19,248 nucleotides of DNA from positions 1 to 19,248 of the forward strand of contig CAZQXD010000076.1 of assembly GCA_964597315.1 (NCBI GenBank). Direction: 5' to 3'. Positions 1 to 8,518 of the stretch are shown in pieces. The stretch comes from CAZQXD01 sp964597315. Lineage in GTDB: Bacteria > Pseudomonadota > Gammaproteobacteria > Competibacterales > Competibacteraceae. The position numbers and the translations under genes were made by a program. The notes under the pieces were generated by a model. The model was not told the origin of the DNA and made no database searches. It worked only from the letters and a program-made list of their open reading frames with translations. The number at the start of each line of letters is the position of its first letter. The stretch's first letter is position 1.

Positions 1-1
1 G

Positions 2-394
2 CCTCGCCCGGCCTCGGTAATGACCTTGGAGACCTCCAAGCTGGCTATTATTTTTCGAAATGATTTTAATAGGTTAATGGATAAGTACCCGATCATCGCC
101 ATCAACTTATTGCAGGGCATGGCCTATAAATTTCGTCGGGAACTGGAGACCATCAAAAGCCTGGCCCTGGAAAATGTCCATCAGCGGGTGGTTCGCGCGC
201 TCAACCACCTGGCCGTGGCTAAACCCGATGGCAGCCGGGTGGTGGAGTCCCTCACCCAGCGCCAACTCGGGCATATGGTGGGGGCCTCTCGGGAGATGGT
301 CAGCCTGGTGCTAAAAGAACTGAAAACAGAAGGTTATATCCGGGTGCGGCGGGAGCGAATCACCCTGGAAAAACCGCTTCCCGCCATAGACTGA
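2..394 (+). CDS. CRP/FNR-family transcriptional regulator, C-terminal part (5' truncated by window edge)
   Basis: The reading frame is open to the left edge, so the true start lies outside the window. About 130 residues are visible. They begin in what looks like the end of a cyclic-nucleotide-binding-type sensor domain. The long dimerisation helix follows (LLQGMAYKFRRELETIKSLA), and then a winged helix-turn-helix (SLTQRQLGHMVGASREMVSLVLKELK, roughly the last 50 residues). The recognition-helix pattern SRE-V is typical of CRP-like proteins, which bind DNA as dimers and usually respond to cAMP, redox state or oxygen. The effector cannot be judged because the sensor domain is missing. The gene converges with pilU. 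Vfr-type CRP proteins control type IV pili in Pseudomonas, which makes the pairing suggestive, but adjacency is not proof. Family call is firm; subfamily is open. Confidence 0.85.
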   Translation, partial: PRPASVMTLETSKLAIIFRNDFNRLMDKYPIIAINLLQGMAYKFRRELETIKSLALENVHQRVVRALNHLAVAKPDGSRVVESLTQRQLGHMVGASREMVSLVLKELKTEGYIRVRRERITLEKPLPAID

Positions 395-479
395 ACCCTG
401 AGCAAAGTGTTGTGTAGCCTTTGGTAACAGTGACGCCCGATTGCTACCCAAACATCTGCTAATTTGTCACCGTTCCACG

Positions 480-1655
480 CTATCTCAAAGGCCCGTGTCC
501 TGGCCGTCCCGGTGGGAACCCAGGCTCCGCCTCAGACTCTTCTTCCTCAGGCTGCTCCTGCAAGCTCAGCTCCACGGATTGACCTGATTTGGGACTGTTT
601 TCGGACAGATTGATCTTCAGGCGCAGATTGTTCACGGAGTCGGCATTCTTTAAGGCTTCTTCGTAGGAGATGCGCCCGCTCTGGTACAGGCGCAGCAGGT
701 CGCCGTCGAAGGTCTGCATGCCATAGTTGGCGGATTTCTCCATGATTTCCTTGAGGCTGGCCACATCGCCTTTTTTGATCTGGGCCTCCACCGTGGGGGA
801 GTTAAGCAGGATTTCGATGGCCGCGACTCGCTTGCCGTCCACCGTGGGGAGCAGCCGCTGGGAGACAAAAGCCACCAGATTGAGGGACAGGTCATTGAGC
901 AACTGCGTTCGCCGCTCCTCGGGAAAAAAATTGATGATCCGATCCAGGGCCTGATTGGCGTTATTGGCATGCAGCGTGGAAATGGCCAAATGGCCGGTTT
1001 CGGCGAAGGCCAGGGCATGCTCCATGGTTTCCTGGTCGCGAATCTCGCCGATCAAGATCACATCCGGGGCCTGTCGCAGGGTGTTTTTCAGGGCATGCTC
1101 GTAACTTTGGGTGTCCACCCCCACCTCCCGCTGGGTGATGATGGACTTTTTATGGTGGTGGACGAACTCAATGGGGTCCTCGATAGTGATGATATGCCCC
1201 CCGGCGTTGCGGTTGCGGTAATCAATCAAGGCTGCCAGGGAAGTGGACTTGCCTGAGCCGGTGCCGCCCACGAATAGGATCAGCCCGCGTTTTTCCATGA
1301 TCACCCGGGTCAGCACGTCGGGCAGGCCGAGTTGCTCGGCGCTAGGTATATCCGTCTTAATATTACGCACCACCATGCCCACTTCGTTGCGCTGACGGAA
1401 GATATTCACCCGGAACCGGCCCAGGGCCGGGTCGCCGATGGCCAGATTCATTTCCGGGCTTTGCTCGAATTCCTGAATCTGTTCCGCGTTCATGACTGCA
1501 TAGGCAATTTTCTGGACCTGTCCCGGCGCAAAAGGCTCCCGGCCCAAGGCTTTGAGTACACCGTTGAATTTGGCGCAAGGGGGCGCGCCGGTGGTCAGAT
1601 ACAGATCGGAACCGTCCTTCGTGGCTAGAATTTTCAGATAATCTTGGAAATCCAT
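480..1655 (-). CDS. pilU: PilU-type twitching motility ATPase
   Basis: Hexameric AAA+/GspE-family ATPase at the cytoplasmic base of the type IV pilus, where PilT/PilU proteins power retraction. Visible motifs, numbered from the ATG at 1655: Walker A GGTGSGKST (about 130-138), Asp box IEDPIEF (about 158), Walker B VILIGEIRD (about 199-207) and His box HLAISTLHANN (about 222-232). The stretch ISTLHANNANQALDRIINFFPEERR is PilU-like; PilT usually has GTLHT. Length is 391 residues, close to PilU. The C-terminus ends in an acidic then Gly/Pro-rich tail (about 25 residues, EEQPEEEESEAEPG...) that I take to be disordered. Start: a GAGGTGG ribosome site lies 5-8 bases before the ATG at 1655. A GTG three codons earlier (1664) overlaps that site and is less likely. 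No pilT lies beside it; its upstream neighbour is the divergent DUF349 gene. Confidence 0.92.
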   Translation of the reverse strand: MDFQDYLKILATKDGSDLYLTTGAPPCAKFNGVLKALGREPFAPGQVQKIAYAVMNAEQIQEFEQSPEMNLAIGDPALGRFRVNIFRQRNEVGMVVRNIKTDIPSAEQLGLPDVLTRVIMEKRGLILFVGGTGSGKSTSLAALIDYRNRNAGGHIITIEDPIEFVHHHKKSIITQREVGVDTQSYEHALKNTLRQAPDVILIGEIRDQETMEHALAFAETGHLAISTLHANNANQALDRIINFFPEERRTQLLNDLSLNLVAFVSQRLLPTVDGKRVAAIEILLNSPTVEAQIKKGDVASLKEIMEKSANYGMQTFDGDLLRLYQSGRISYEEALKNADSVNNLRLKINLSENSPKSGQSVELSLQEQPEEEESEAEPGFPPGRPGHGPLR

Positions 1656-1766
1656 ACGCTCCACCTCGTGTCCATGTCTGGAAAAAACGCGCCAAACGTA
1701 GCACAGTTCCCAGCCAGGCGGCGGTCTTGGATGGCCTGCCCGAAAGCAGCACGCATCGGCATTCGT

Positions 1767-1787
1767 CGCCGCCGATTGAAGGCGGCG
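1767..1787 (+). terminator. GC-rich hairpin followed by T-rich tract in the pilU/DUF349 divergent spacer
   Basis: A perfect 7-bp inverted repeat (CGCCGCC at 1767-1773, GGCGGCG at 1781-1787, 7-nt loop) is followed by GTTTATTT. It reads as an intrinsic terminator in the plus direction. Both flanking genes point away from it, so no gene upstream needs terminating. It would sit 34 bases before the DUF349 start codon. It could be a leader attenuator or an insulator, or it may have no function. Confidence 0.35.
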
Positions 1788-1821
1788 GTTTATTTCTCAG
1801 CCAGTGGACGATTAGCCAGAC

Positions 1822-4680
1822 ATGATTCTTAGTCGATTCTTCAAGCCCAAGTGGCAACATCCCGATCCCCAAGTACGCACCCAGGCCGTACAGGAACTGG
1901 CGGCCACCGATCCGGCCCTGACACAAATGGCTTTGGAAGATGACCACCCCGGCGTGCGTCGAACCGCCTTGCACCGGCTGACTGACCTGACGTTGCTCCA
2001 GCGCATCGCCGCCGAAGACCCGGAGTCCGGGGTGCGGGACACCGCCGAGGCCCGGTTTCGCCATCTCATGGTCGACGCCGAAGGCTCCAGTCTCCCTTTA
2101 GAGCAACGGTTGGCGGTGTTGGAACGGACCGCCAATCCAGAACTGGCCAGGTACTTGGTCACCCACGGGATGGAGCCGGAATTAAGGCTGGCGGCCCTTG
2201 ATAAGCTGACCGATGCGCCGCTGCTCGCGGATCTGGCCTGCAAGGACCCGGCGGCCCAAGTCCGGCTGGCGGCGTCGGAGCGGGTCCAGGATATAGCCGG
2301 TCTGGAACAGGTAGCCCACCAGACCCGCAATCGGGACAAACGCATTTACCGTCAGGTGAAAGCCCGCCTGGACGCCCTGCGCGACCACCAGAAGCGGGCC
2401 GAGCGGGCAGAAGCCCTGTGCCGGGAACTGGAAACCCTGGCTGCGGACCCGGGCAGCCTCCTGGATATGGGCCGGTTGCATACCCTAACCCAGGACTGGG
2501 AGGCCCAGGCCGAGGCTGCCGATCCGCTCCTCCAAGAGCGTTGGGGGCAGGCCCGGGCGTGTTTTCTAGGCCGGTTCAACACCCAGGCCAACGGGCATGC
2601 CGAGCGCCATGGCCTGTGCGCGGCTTTGGAGTCCCTGCATCGAAAATTGGCCGACACCGCCGACCCGACCGGGGCGCTGGCCACCGAGGCCGACACCCTA
2701 TTGGCGGACAGTCCCGCCGCCTGGACCCGCGCCGGTCCCGCTCCCCGGGCCGAGGAACAACGGTTTCAAGATTTACTGGCAATGGTCCGTGACCTGCGCG
2801 ACACCCTGGCCCGGGATCGGCAGCGGGCTGGTCGCTCTCGGGAACTCTTGGAGCGGGCCGAGACCCTGCTGCATCAGGCCGGGGCGATCAAAGACAAGGA
2901 CCTGGACAAACTCCTGGAACGCTGGCGGGCCTTGCCCGTCCCCGACAACAAAAGCCTGGCCGCCGATCTGCGCCAGCGTTTCGAAGCCGCCCTAAATCGG
3001 CTTAAGGACCGGCTGCGCAAACAGGCCGAACTCAAAGACCAGGAACAGGCTGGCATTGAAACCCTGATAGAGCAACTGCGACAGGCCCTGGACCAGGGCG
3101 AACTCCAGCAGGCCATCGCCTTGCGTGACCAGGCCCGAGACCGGCTACGCCACAATCTCAGCCTGTCTCGTCAGGACATGGCGGCCCTGGATCGGCGTCT
3201 GAACGGCTTTCTGCATCGCCTGGATGAACTGCGTGGCTGGCGGCGCTGGGGCGCCCATCAGGCCAGGGAACACCTGTGCGAGGAGGCCGAAGCCATGGCC
3301 GATCAGGACGAGGACCCCGCCGTCCGGGGCGAGCAGGTCAAGAAACTGCGGGCCACCTGGAAGGCCATGGATCGCAACGGCGGCCCTGCGCCCAAGAGCC
3401 TCTGGAAACGCTTCGACGCCGCCTGCGAACGGGCCTATGCCCCGGTTCAGGCCCACCATCAGGCCCAGTCCCGGGAACGGGAGGCCAATCTGGCGGCCCG
3501 CCAGGCCCTGTGCGAGGAACTGGAGCGCGTTGCCACGGATACCGATTGGGAGCGCCCGGATTGGAAAGAGATTGATCGTCTCTGGCGCCAGGCCCGGGAG
3601 CGCTGGCGGCAAATGGGACCGGTGAACCGCGCCGAACGAAAAGCCGTGCAGCAGCGTTTCGAGACAGCATTGGAGCGCCTCGACCAGCACCTGGACAAGG
3701 AGCGCCAGCGGGAGATAACGCGACGCCAGGCCCTGATTGGCCGGGTCCAGGCCCTGGCCGATGGGGACGATCTCAAGGCCGCCATTGACGCCGCCAAACA
3801 AGCCCAGGCCGAGTGGCCGCCCACGGTGCAGGGGCCGCGACGCCAGGAGCAGGACTTGTGGCAGGCATTCCGGGCCGCCTGCGATGCTGTCTTCGAACGC
3901 CGTCAAGCCGAACACCAGGCCGCCGATGCCGAGCGTCAGGCCAATCTTGAGCGCCGCCAGGCCCTGTGCCAGGAACTGGAAACCCTGGCCGAGGTGGGCC
4001 TGGACAACGTGGGCCAGGGCCGTGACCGAGTGCAGTCCATCGCCGTGCAGTGGGAAGCGGCCGGCCCGGTCCCCCGGGCCGAACAACGGGATCTGGAGCG
4101 GCGCTATATGGCCGCAGGTGAGCGCTTTCAGGCCCGGCTTAAGGAACGGGCGCAAGCCCTGGAGCGGCGGGAGATGGAGTCCCTGGCCCAACGGGCAGAG
4201 CTATGCGCCGAGGCCGAGAGGCTGCTCACCGATCCGTCCGCCGATGGAAACGCCGCCACGGAACGCTTGCAAGCCTGCTGGAATGGGCTGCCGCCGCTGC
4301 GTTCGGCCCAGGAAGCCGGCGCCCGCCGCCGCTTTGAGTCCGCTTGCCAAGCCTTGACCGGGGACGAAGCCGCGCGCCTGGCCCACCTCAAAACCCTGGA
4401 AGCCGAGCTGGAGACCCGCAAGCGACTGTGCCTGCGTCTGGAAATCCTGGCCGGCGTAGACTCTCCCCGGGAGTACGCCCAGGCCCGCATGGAATATCAA
4501 GTGGCGCGGTTATCGGAATCCCTCACGACCCGCAACCCGACCCAGCATCAACAATCGACCGAGGCTCGGGAAATCGAGACCGACTGGTACGCCACCGGCG
4601 GGCTTCCCGGCGACCTGAACACCGCCCTGGAATCGCGCTTCAGGCGGGCGCTGGACGCGGCGCGAAGCGGGTCTGGTTGA
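1822..4680 (+). CDS. Large DUF349 repeat protein with HEAT-like N-terminus
   Basis: 952 residues, Arg/Glu/Ala/Gln-rich, with no signal peptide or membrane segment, so probably cytoplasmic. Residues 1-190 look like short HEAT-type helical repeats (alternating 'DPQVRTQAVQELA', 'HPGVRRTALHRLT', 'ESGVRDTAEARF', 'AAQVRLAASERV'). The rest is helical and repetitive. A DUF349-like unit, W-x(n)-P/G-x(n)-L-xx-RF-xx-A, recurs near residues 226, 363, 505, 583, 652, 736, 813 and 913. Each is preceded by a linker such as RQALCEELE or RQALCQELETLA. The family occurs in many Proteobacteria, but I know of no established biochemical function; a scaffold or nucleic-acid/protein-binding role is only a guess. Start: ATG at 1822, with no strong ribosome site before it. 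The next gene follows after about 70-100 bases on the same strand, so co-transcription is possible. Confidence 0.85.
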   Translation: MILSRFFKPKWQHPDPQVRTQAVQELAATDPALTQMALEDDHPGVRRTALHRLTDLTLLQRIAAEDPESGVRDTAEARFRHLMVDAEGSSLPLEQRLAVLERTANPELARYLVTHGMEPELRLAALDKLTDAPLLADLACKDPAAQVRLAASERVQDIAGLEQVAHQTRNRDKRIYRQVKARLDALRDHQKRAERAEALCRELETLAADPGSLLDMGRLHTLTQDWEAQAEAADPLLQERWGQARACFLGRFNTQANGHAERHGLCAALESLHRKLADTADPTGALATEADTLLADSPAAWTRAGPAPRAEEQRFQDLLAMVRDLRDTLARDRQRAGRSRELLERAETLLHQAGAIKDKDLDKLLERWRALPVPDNKSLAADLRQRFEAALNRLKDRLRKQAELKDQEQAGIETLIEQLRQALDQGELQQAIALRDQARDRLRHNLSLSRQDMAALDRRLNGFLHRLDELRGWRRWGAHQAREHLCEEAEAMADQDEDPAVRGEQVKKLRATWKAMDRNGGPAPKSLWKRFDAACERAYAPVQAHHQAQSREREANLAARQALCEELERVATDTDWERPDWKEIDRLWRQARERWRQMGPVNRAERKAVQQRFETALERLDQHLDKERQREITRRQALIGRVQALADGDDLKAAIDAAKQAQAEWPPTVQGPRRQEQDLWQAFRAACDAVFERRQAEHQAADAERQANLERRQALCQELETLAEVGLDNVGQGRDRVQSIAVQWEAAGPVPRAEQRDLERRYMAAGERFQARLKERAQALERREMESLAQRAELCAEAERLLTDPSADGNAATERLQACWNGLPPLRSAQEAGARRRFESACQALTGDEAARLAHLKTLEAELETRKRLCLRLEILAGVDSPREYAQARMEYQVARLSESLTTRNPTQHQQSTEAREIETDWYATGGLPGDLNTALESRFRRALDAARSGSG

Positions 4681-4780
4681 GCCGACAGGGCAGTGGTATA
4701 CCCGCTATCGCGCGGCGGCCCTGACTGGCTTCGGCTACAGTTAGGTTATGCAGTTTGATCCTCGTCATGCAGGTATCGCT

Positions 4781-7600
4781 ATGTCCAGCGCCCCCCTACG
4801 CCATCCCGCCCCGGACCCGGAACAACTGGCCGCGAATCTCCTGGAGCTGATCGCCGGGCTGACCCGGGAGACCGGCCTGAATCGCTCCCGTCCCCCGGCG
4901 TTGGATGATCGCCTGGCCGAAGATCTGGGCCTGGATAGCCTAACCCGGGCGGAATTGATCGCCCGGCTGGAGCGGCAATTGGAGGTGCGCCTGGCCGAGG
5001 AGGCCATCCGCGCCGCCACTCCCCGAGAACTGCTGGCCATGATCCTGGCCGCCGAGGGGGGCGGATCGGCCCGGACGGTGGAGCGGCTGAGGGCGCCAGA
5101 CGCCAGCGGTGGGGCGGTGGCGGCGCCGGAGCAGGCCGCCACGCTGTTGGACGTACTCCATTGGCACGCCCGTCGCCATGCCCGGCGCACCCACATTTAT
5201 CTCTATGGAGAGGACGACCAACCCAACCGCATCAGCTACGGTGAACTGCTTGCCCAGGCCCGTCGGGTAGCGGCGGGGCTGTGGGCCAAGGGCTTCGAGC
5301 CGGGCCGGTCGGTGGCGATCATGCTGCCCACGGGGCGGGGCTATTTCGCCAGTTTCTACGGGATTCTCCTGGCGGGCGGGACGCCGGTGCCCATTTACCC
5401 GCCGGTGCGGTTGTCACAACTGGAAGAGCATCTGCGCCGCCACGGTCGAATTCTGGCCAATGCGCGAGCGGTGATGCTGATTACCGTGCCCGAGGCCCTG
5501 ACCGTATCCCGGCTATTGCGGGCCCAGGCCCCGGAACTGAGCCAGATGGTCACGGTGGAGGACCTAGAGAGCGTCGGCGGTGGCGCCTACGCCACGCCTT
5601 TGATCAACTCCGGGGATGCGGCGTTTCTGCAATACACCTCCGGCAGCACCGGCGATCCCAAGGGCGTGGTGCTTAGCCATGCCAATCTGCTGGCCAATAT
5701 CCGGGCCATGGGCCGACGGGTGCGGGCCGATTCCAACGACGTATTTGTAAGCTGGCTACCCCTATACCATGACATGGGACTGATCGGCGCCGGGTTAGGC
5801 TCCCTGTACTATGGGTTTCCCCTGGTGCTGCTGTCGCCCCTGGCGTTTCTTAGGCGGCCCCTGCGCTGGCTGGAGACCATCCACCGGCACCGGGGCACCC
5901 TATCGGCAGCCCCCAATTTTGCCTATGAACTCTGCCTGCGGACCCTCTCCGACGCCGATCTGACGGGTCTGGATCTAAGTTCCTGGCGGCTGGCGGCCAA
6001 CGGCGCCGAACCGGTCAACCCCGCCACAATGGAGCGTTTCGCCCAACGCTTTGAGCGTTGCGGCCTGGACCCCAAGGCCCTGGCTCCGGTCTACGGGCTG
6101 GCGGAGTGTTCCGTGGGCCTCGCCCTGCCCACCCCTGGACAGGGACTCCAGCTGGATTGCATCGACCGGGCGCATTTCGAATCCCGGGGCGAGGCCCGGC
6201 CCGCCGATCCCCTGGACAGTAGCCCGCTGCGGGTGCCGGCCTGTGGTCATGCCCTGGACGGCCACGAAATTCGGATCGTCGATGACCGGGGTCGGGAACA
6301 GCCGGAGCGATGGGAAGGGCGGCTGGAGTTCCGGGGGCCGTCGGCCACGGCGGGGTATCTGGATAATCCGAAGGCCACCGCCGAGCTACGTCGGGGCGAT
6401 TGGCTGGATTCCGGGGATCGAGGCTATCTGGTCGGGGGCCGGGTCTATCTCACTGGCCGCGTCAAGGATCTGATTATTCGCGGCGGGCGCAATCTCTACC
6501 CCTACGAACTGGAAGAGGCCGTGGGCGCGATATCCGGTATCCGCCGGGGCTGCGTGGCGGTCTTCGCCAGTCCCGATCCCGGGGGCGGCCCAGAACGGCT
6601 GGTGGTGGTGGCCGAGACCCGTGAAACCCAGCCCTTGGGCCGAGATGCCCTGGGTGAGCGAGTGCGGGAGGCCCTGGGCGCCATGGATGTGGTCCCGGAC
6701 GTTGTGGAACTGGTGCCGCCCCACGGCGTACTGAAAACCTCCAGCGGCAAAATCCGCCGCGCCGCCATGGCCGAATTGTATCGGCATGGCGGTTTGGGCC
6801 GAGGTAGCCGGGCCTTATGGTGGCAGTTAGCCCGGCTGACCGCCGGCAGCGCCCTGCCTCAGATCAGGCGCTGGCTAAGGGGGCTGGGAGAGAGCCTGTA
6901 CGCCGGGTGGGCCTGGGGGGTGTTCGGTGTCTTGATCCTGGCTACCTGGGGGCTGGTGGCGGCCCTGCCCTGGCTGTCCTGGCGCTGGGCGGTGGTGCGG
7001 GGCGCCGGGCGGTTGCTGACCCGACTCACCGGCGTCCGGCTGACCGTGCAGGGCGCCGAAACGCTCACCAGCGCCACGCCCTGCGTGATCGTGGCCAACC
7101 ACGCCAGCTATCTGGACGCCCTGGCCCTGAGCGCCGCCCTGCCAGGAGAGCTCTGCTACGTGGCCAAACGGGAACTGGCGGGTCGGTTTTCGGTGCGGCT
7201 GCTGCTAGAGCGGTTGGGCGCCTTGTTCGTGGAACGCTTCGACCCCCGGCGCAGCGCCGATGAGCTGCGGCCCATCGCCGAGCGGCTGAGGGTCGGTCGC
7301 TCCCTGGTGTTCTTCCCGGAGGGCACGTTTCATCGCATGCCGGGTCTGCTGCCTTTTCGCATGGGTGCTTTTCTGGTGGCCGCCCAGGCCAAGGCGCCGG
7401 TGGTGCCGGTGGCCATTCGTGGCGCCCGCTCCATCCTCCGGGAAGGCACCTGGTTTCCACGCCGGGGCAACCTGGATGTGGTCATTGGCCAGCCCATGGC
7501 GCCCAAAGGCGGCGACTGGTCAGCGGCAGTGGCCCTACGGGATGGGGCCAGAGCGTTTATCTTGCGGCATAGCGAAGAACCCGATTTAGTGGAGGGGTAG
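4781..7600 (+). CDS. Trifunctional acyl carrier protein / fatty-acyl-AMP ligase / PlsC-type acyltransferase
   Basis: Numbered from the upstream ATG at 4748 (950 residues; 939 from 4781). Residues 30-95 form an acyl carrier domain with phosphopantetheine Ser64 in GLDSLT. Residues 125-690 are an ANL adenylating enzyme: P-loop YTSGSTG (296-302), LPLYHDMGLIG (typical of fatty-acyl-AMP ligases), YGLAECSVG (449 on), DSGDRGYL (554-561) and catalytic Lys668 in KTSSGK. A hydrophobic stretch at about 718-745 suggests a membrane anchor. Residues 775-930 are a PlsC-like acyltransferase with NHASYLD (His785 to Asp790, the HX4D motif) and FPEGT (856-860). Expected chemistry: activate a free fatty acid as acyl-AMP, load it on the in-cis carrier, then esterify a lysophospholipid or related acceptor. 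E. coli Aas joins acyltransferase and ligase in the opposite order. Start: AGGT 8 bases before 4781 favours it; 4748 remains possible. Confidence 0.88.
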   Translation: MSSAPLRHPAPDPEQLAANLLELIAGLTRETGLNRSRPPALDDRLAEDLGLDSLTRAELIARLERQLEVRLAEEAIRAATPRELLAMILAAEGGGSARTVERLRAPDASGGAVAAPEQAATLLDVLHWHARRHARRTHIYLYGEDDQPNRISYGELLAQARRVAAGLWAKGFEPGRSVAIMLPTGRGYFASFYGILLAGGTPVPIYPPVRLSQLEEHLRRHGRILANARAVMLITVPEALTVSRLLRAQAPELSQMVTVEDLESVGGGAYATPLINSGDAAFLQYTSGSTGDPKGVVLSHANLLANIRAMGRRVRADSNDVFVSWLPLYHDMGLIGAGLGSLYYGFPLVLLSPLAFLRRPLRWLETIHRHRGTLSAAPNFAYELCLRTLSDADLTGLDLSSWRLAANGAEPVNPATMERFAQRFERCGLDPKALAPVYGLAECSVGLALPTPGQGLQLDCIDRAHFESRGEARPADPLDSSPLRVPACGHALDGHEIRIVDDRGREQPERWEGRLEFRGPSATAGYLDNPKATAELRRGDWLDSGDRGYLVGGRVYLTGRVKDLIIRGGRNLYPYELEEAVGAISGIRRGCVAVFASPDPGGGPERLVVVAETRETQPLGRDALGERVREALGAMDVVPDVVELVPPHGVLKTSSGKIRRAAMAELYRHGGLGRGSRALWWQLARLTAGSALPQIRRWLRGLGESLYAGWAWGVFGVLILATWGLVAALPWLSWRWAVVRGAGRLLTRLTGVRLTVQGAETLTSATPCVIVANHASYLDALALSAALPGELCYVAKRELAGRFSVRLLLERLGALFVERFDPRRSADELRPIAERLRVGRSLVFFPEGTFHRMPGLLPFRMGAFLVAAQAKAPVVPVAIRGARSILREGTWFPRRGNLDVVIGQPMAPKGGDWSAAVALRDGARAFILRHSEEPDLVEG

Positions 7601-7623
7601 GCCAGGAGATAGCCTACAGCGGC

Positions 7624-7629
7624 TATAAT
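7624..7629 (+). promoter_or_regulatory. Possible -10 element (TATAAT)
   Basis: A perfect TATAAT lies in the 68-bp gap before the N-formylglutamate amidohydrolase-like gene, 40 bases upstream of its ATG. No good -35 hexamer sits 16-18 bases further up (GCCAGG at about 7601). The call rests on the -10 alone. Confidence 0.35.
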
Positions 7630-7668
7630 GGCCGCCTCGACACACGCTTTTCTGGAATCCATCGGCCG

Positions 7669-8484
7669 ATGACCATGACCGACACCGACACTGACGTTGC
7701 TAATTCACTCCTGGGTCCCGATGACCCGCCCCCTTTCACCTTACACAATGGCAACGGGCGTTCGCCGGTGGTCCTGGTCTGCGATCACGCCAGTAACGCC
7801 GTGCCCCGGACTTTGGGCGGTCTGGGTCTACCCGACGAGGCGTTTAGTCGGCATATCGCCGTGGATATCGGCGCCGCCGATCTCACCCGGCAACTGGCCG
7901 AGCGGCTGGGCGGGCCGGCGGTGCTGGCAGGCTACTCTCGGTTGGTGATCGACTGCAACCGCCAGCCCGGCGACCCGGCGTCCATCGCCGAAACCAGTGA
8001 CGGAATTGTGGTGCCGGGTAATTGCGGCCTGACCGACCAGGAGGCGGACTTGCGCCTGGAAGCGGTATTCTGGCCCTACCACCGGACGGTGACCCACACC
8101 CTGGCCCACCAATGGCGTCACGGTCCACCCCCAGCCCTGGTGTCGGTGCATAGCTTCACCCCGCAGATGCGCGACGGCCAGCTCCGGCCCTGGCAGGTGG
8201 GTATTTTGTGGAATCATGACCCCCGGATCGCGGTGCCCCTGATCCGCCTGCTGCGGGAAGACCCGGACCTGTGCGTGGGCGACAACAAGCCCTATTCAGG
8301 GCGACAGGTGGGTTTTACCACCGACAACCATGCCGCCGCTGCGGGTCTGCCTCATGTGGTGCTGGAAGTGCGCCAGGACTTGATCGAACATGCCGAGGGC
8401 CGGGTTTGGTGGGCGGAACGCCTAGGCCAAGCCCTGGAAGCCGTGCTGGCCGATGCTGCGCTGCATCAGGTCAAGCCCTATTGA
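7669..8484 (+). CDS. N-formylglutamate amidohydrolase-family protein
   Basis: 271 residues matching the N-formylglutamate amidohydrolase (FGase/HutG-like) family, which hydrolyses N-formyl-glutamate or similar N-acyl amino acids with a metal. Family landmarks are VVLVCDHASNAVP (about 34-46), VDIGAADLT (about 65), YSRLVIDCNR (near 100), SVHSFTP (about 160), TTDNHAAAAGLPHVVLEVRQDLI (about 220-243). In histidine degradation the enzyme frees glutamate. No hut genes are visible here, so the substrate is uncertain, and stand-alone homologues may act on other N-formyl compounds. No signal peptide is visible. The ATG at 7669 has no clear ribosome site; a second ATG two codons on (7675) is possible. 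The gene converges with the PP2C gene across a GC hairpin. Confidence 0.85.
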   Translation: MTMTDTDTDVANSLLGPDDPPPFTLHNGNGRSPVVLVCDHASNAVPRTLGGLGLPDEAFSRHIAVDIGAADLTRQLAERLGGPAVLAGYSRLVIDCNRQPGDPASIAETSDGIVVPGNCGLTDQEADLRLEAVFWPYHRTVTHTLAHQWRHGPPPALVSVHSFTPQMRDGQLRPWQVGILWNHDPRIAVPLIRLLREDPDLCVGDNKPYSGRQVGFTTDNHAAAAGLPHVVLEVRQDLIEHAEGRVWWAERLGQALEAVLADAALHQVKPY

Positions 8485-8491
8485 TTGAAGG

Positions 8492-8513
8492 CGCCCGCGC
8501 CGAGGCGCGGGCG
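8492..8513. terminator. GC hairpin between convergent genes
   Basis: A perfect 9-bp inverted repeat (CGCCCGCGC at 8492-8500, GCGCGGGCG at 8505-8513, 4-nt loop CGAG) fills the 34-bp gap between two convergent stop codons. It lacks a clear T-run on either strand. A shared bidirectional terminator or mRNA 3'-end stabiliser is the likeliest role. Confidence 0.5.
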
Positions 8514-8518
8514 TGGCT

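Noticed and set aside
426..474. Imperfect inverted repeat AACAGTGAC/GTCACCGTT between the convergent crp-like and pilU genes
   Set aside because: The loop is over 30 bases, there is an internal mismatch and no T-run, so a terminator call is not supported.
3145..4191. Open frame of 348 codons on the minus strand inside the DUF349 gene
   Set aside because: It is the mirror of a repetitive GC-rich coding sequence; the sense frame has clear repeat structure and this one has none.
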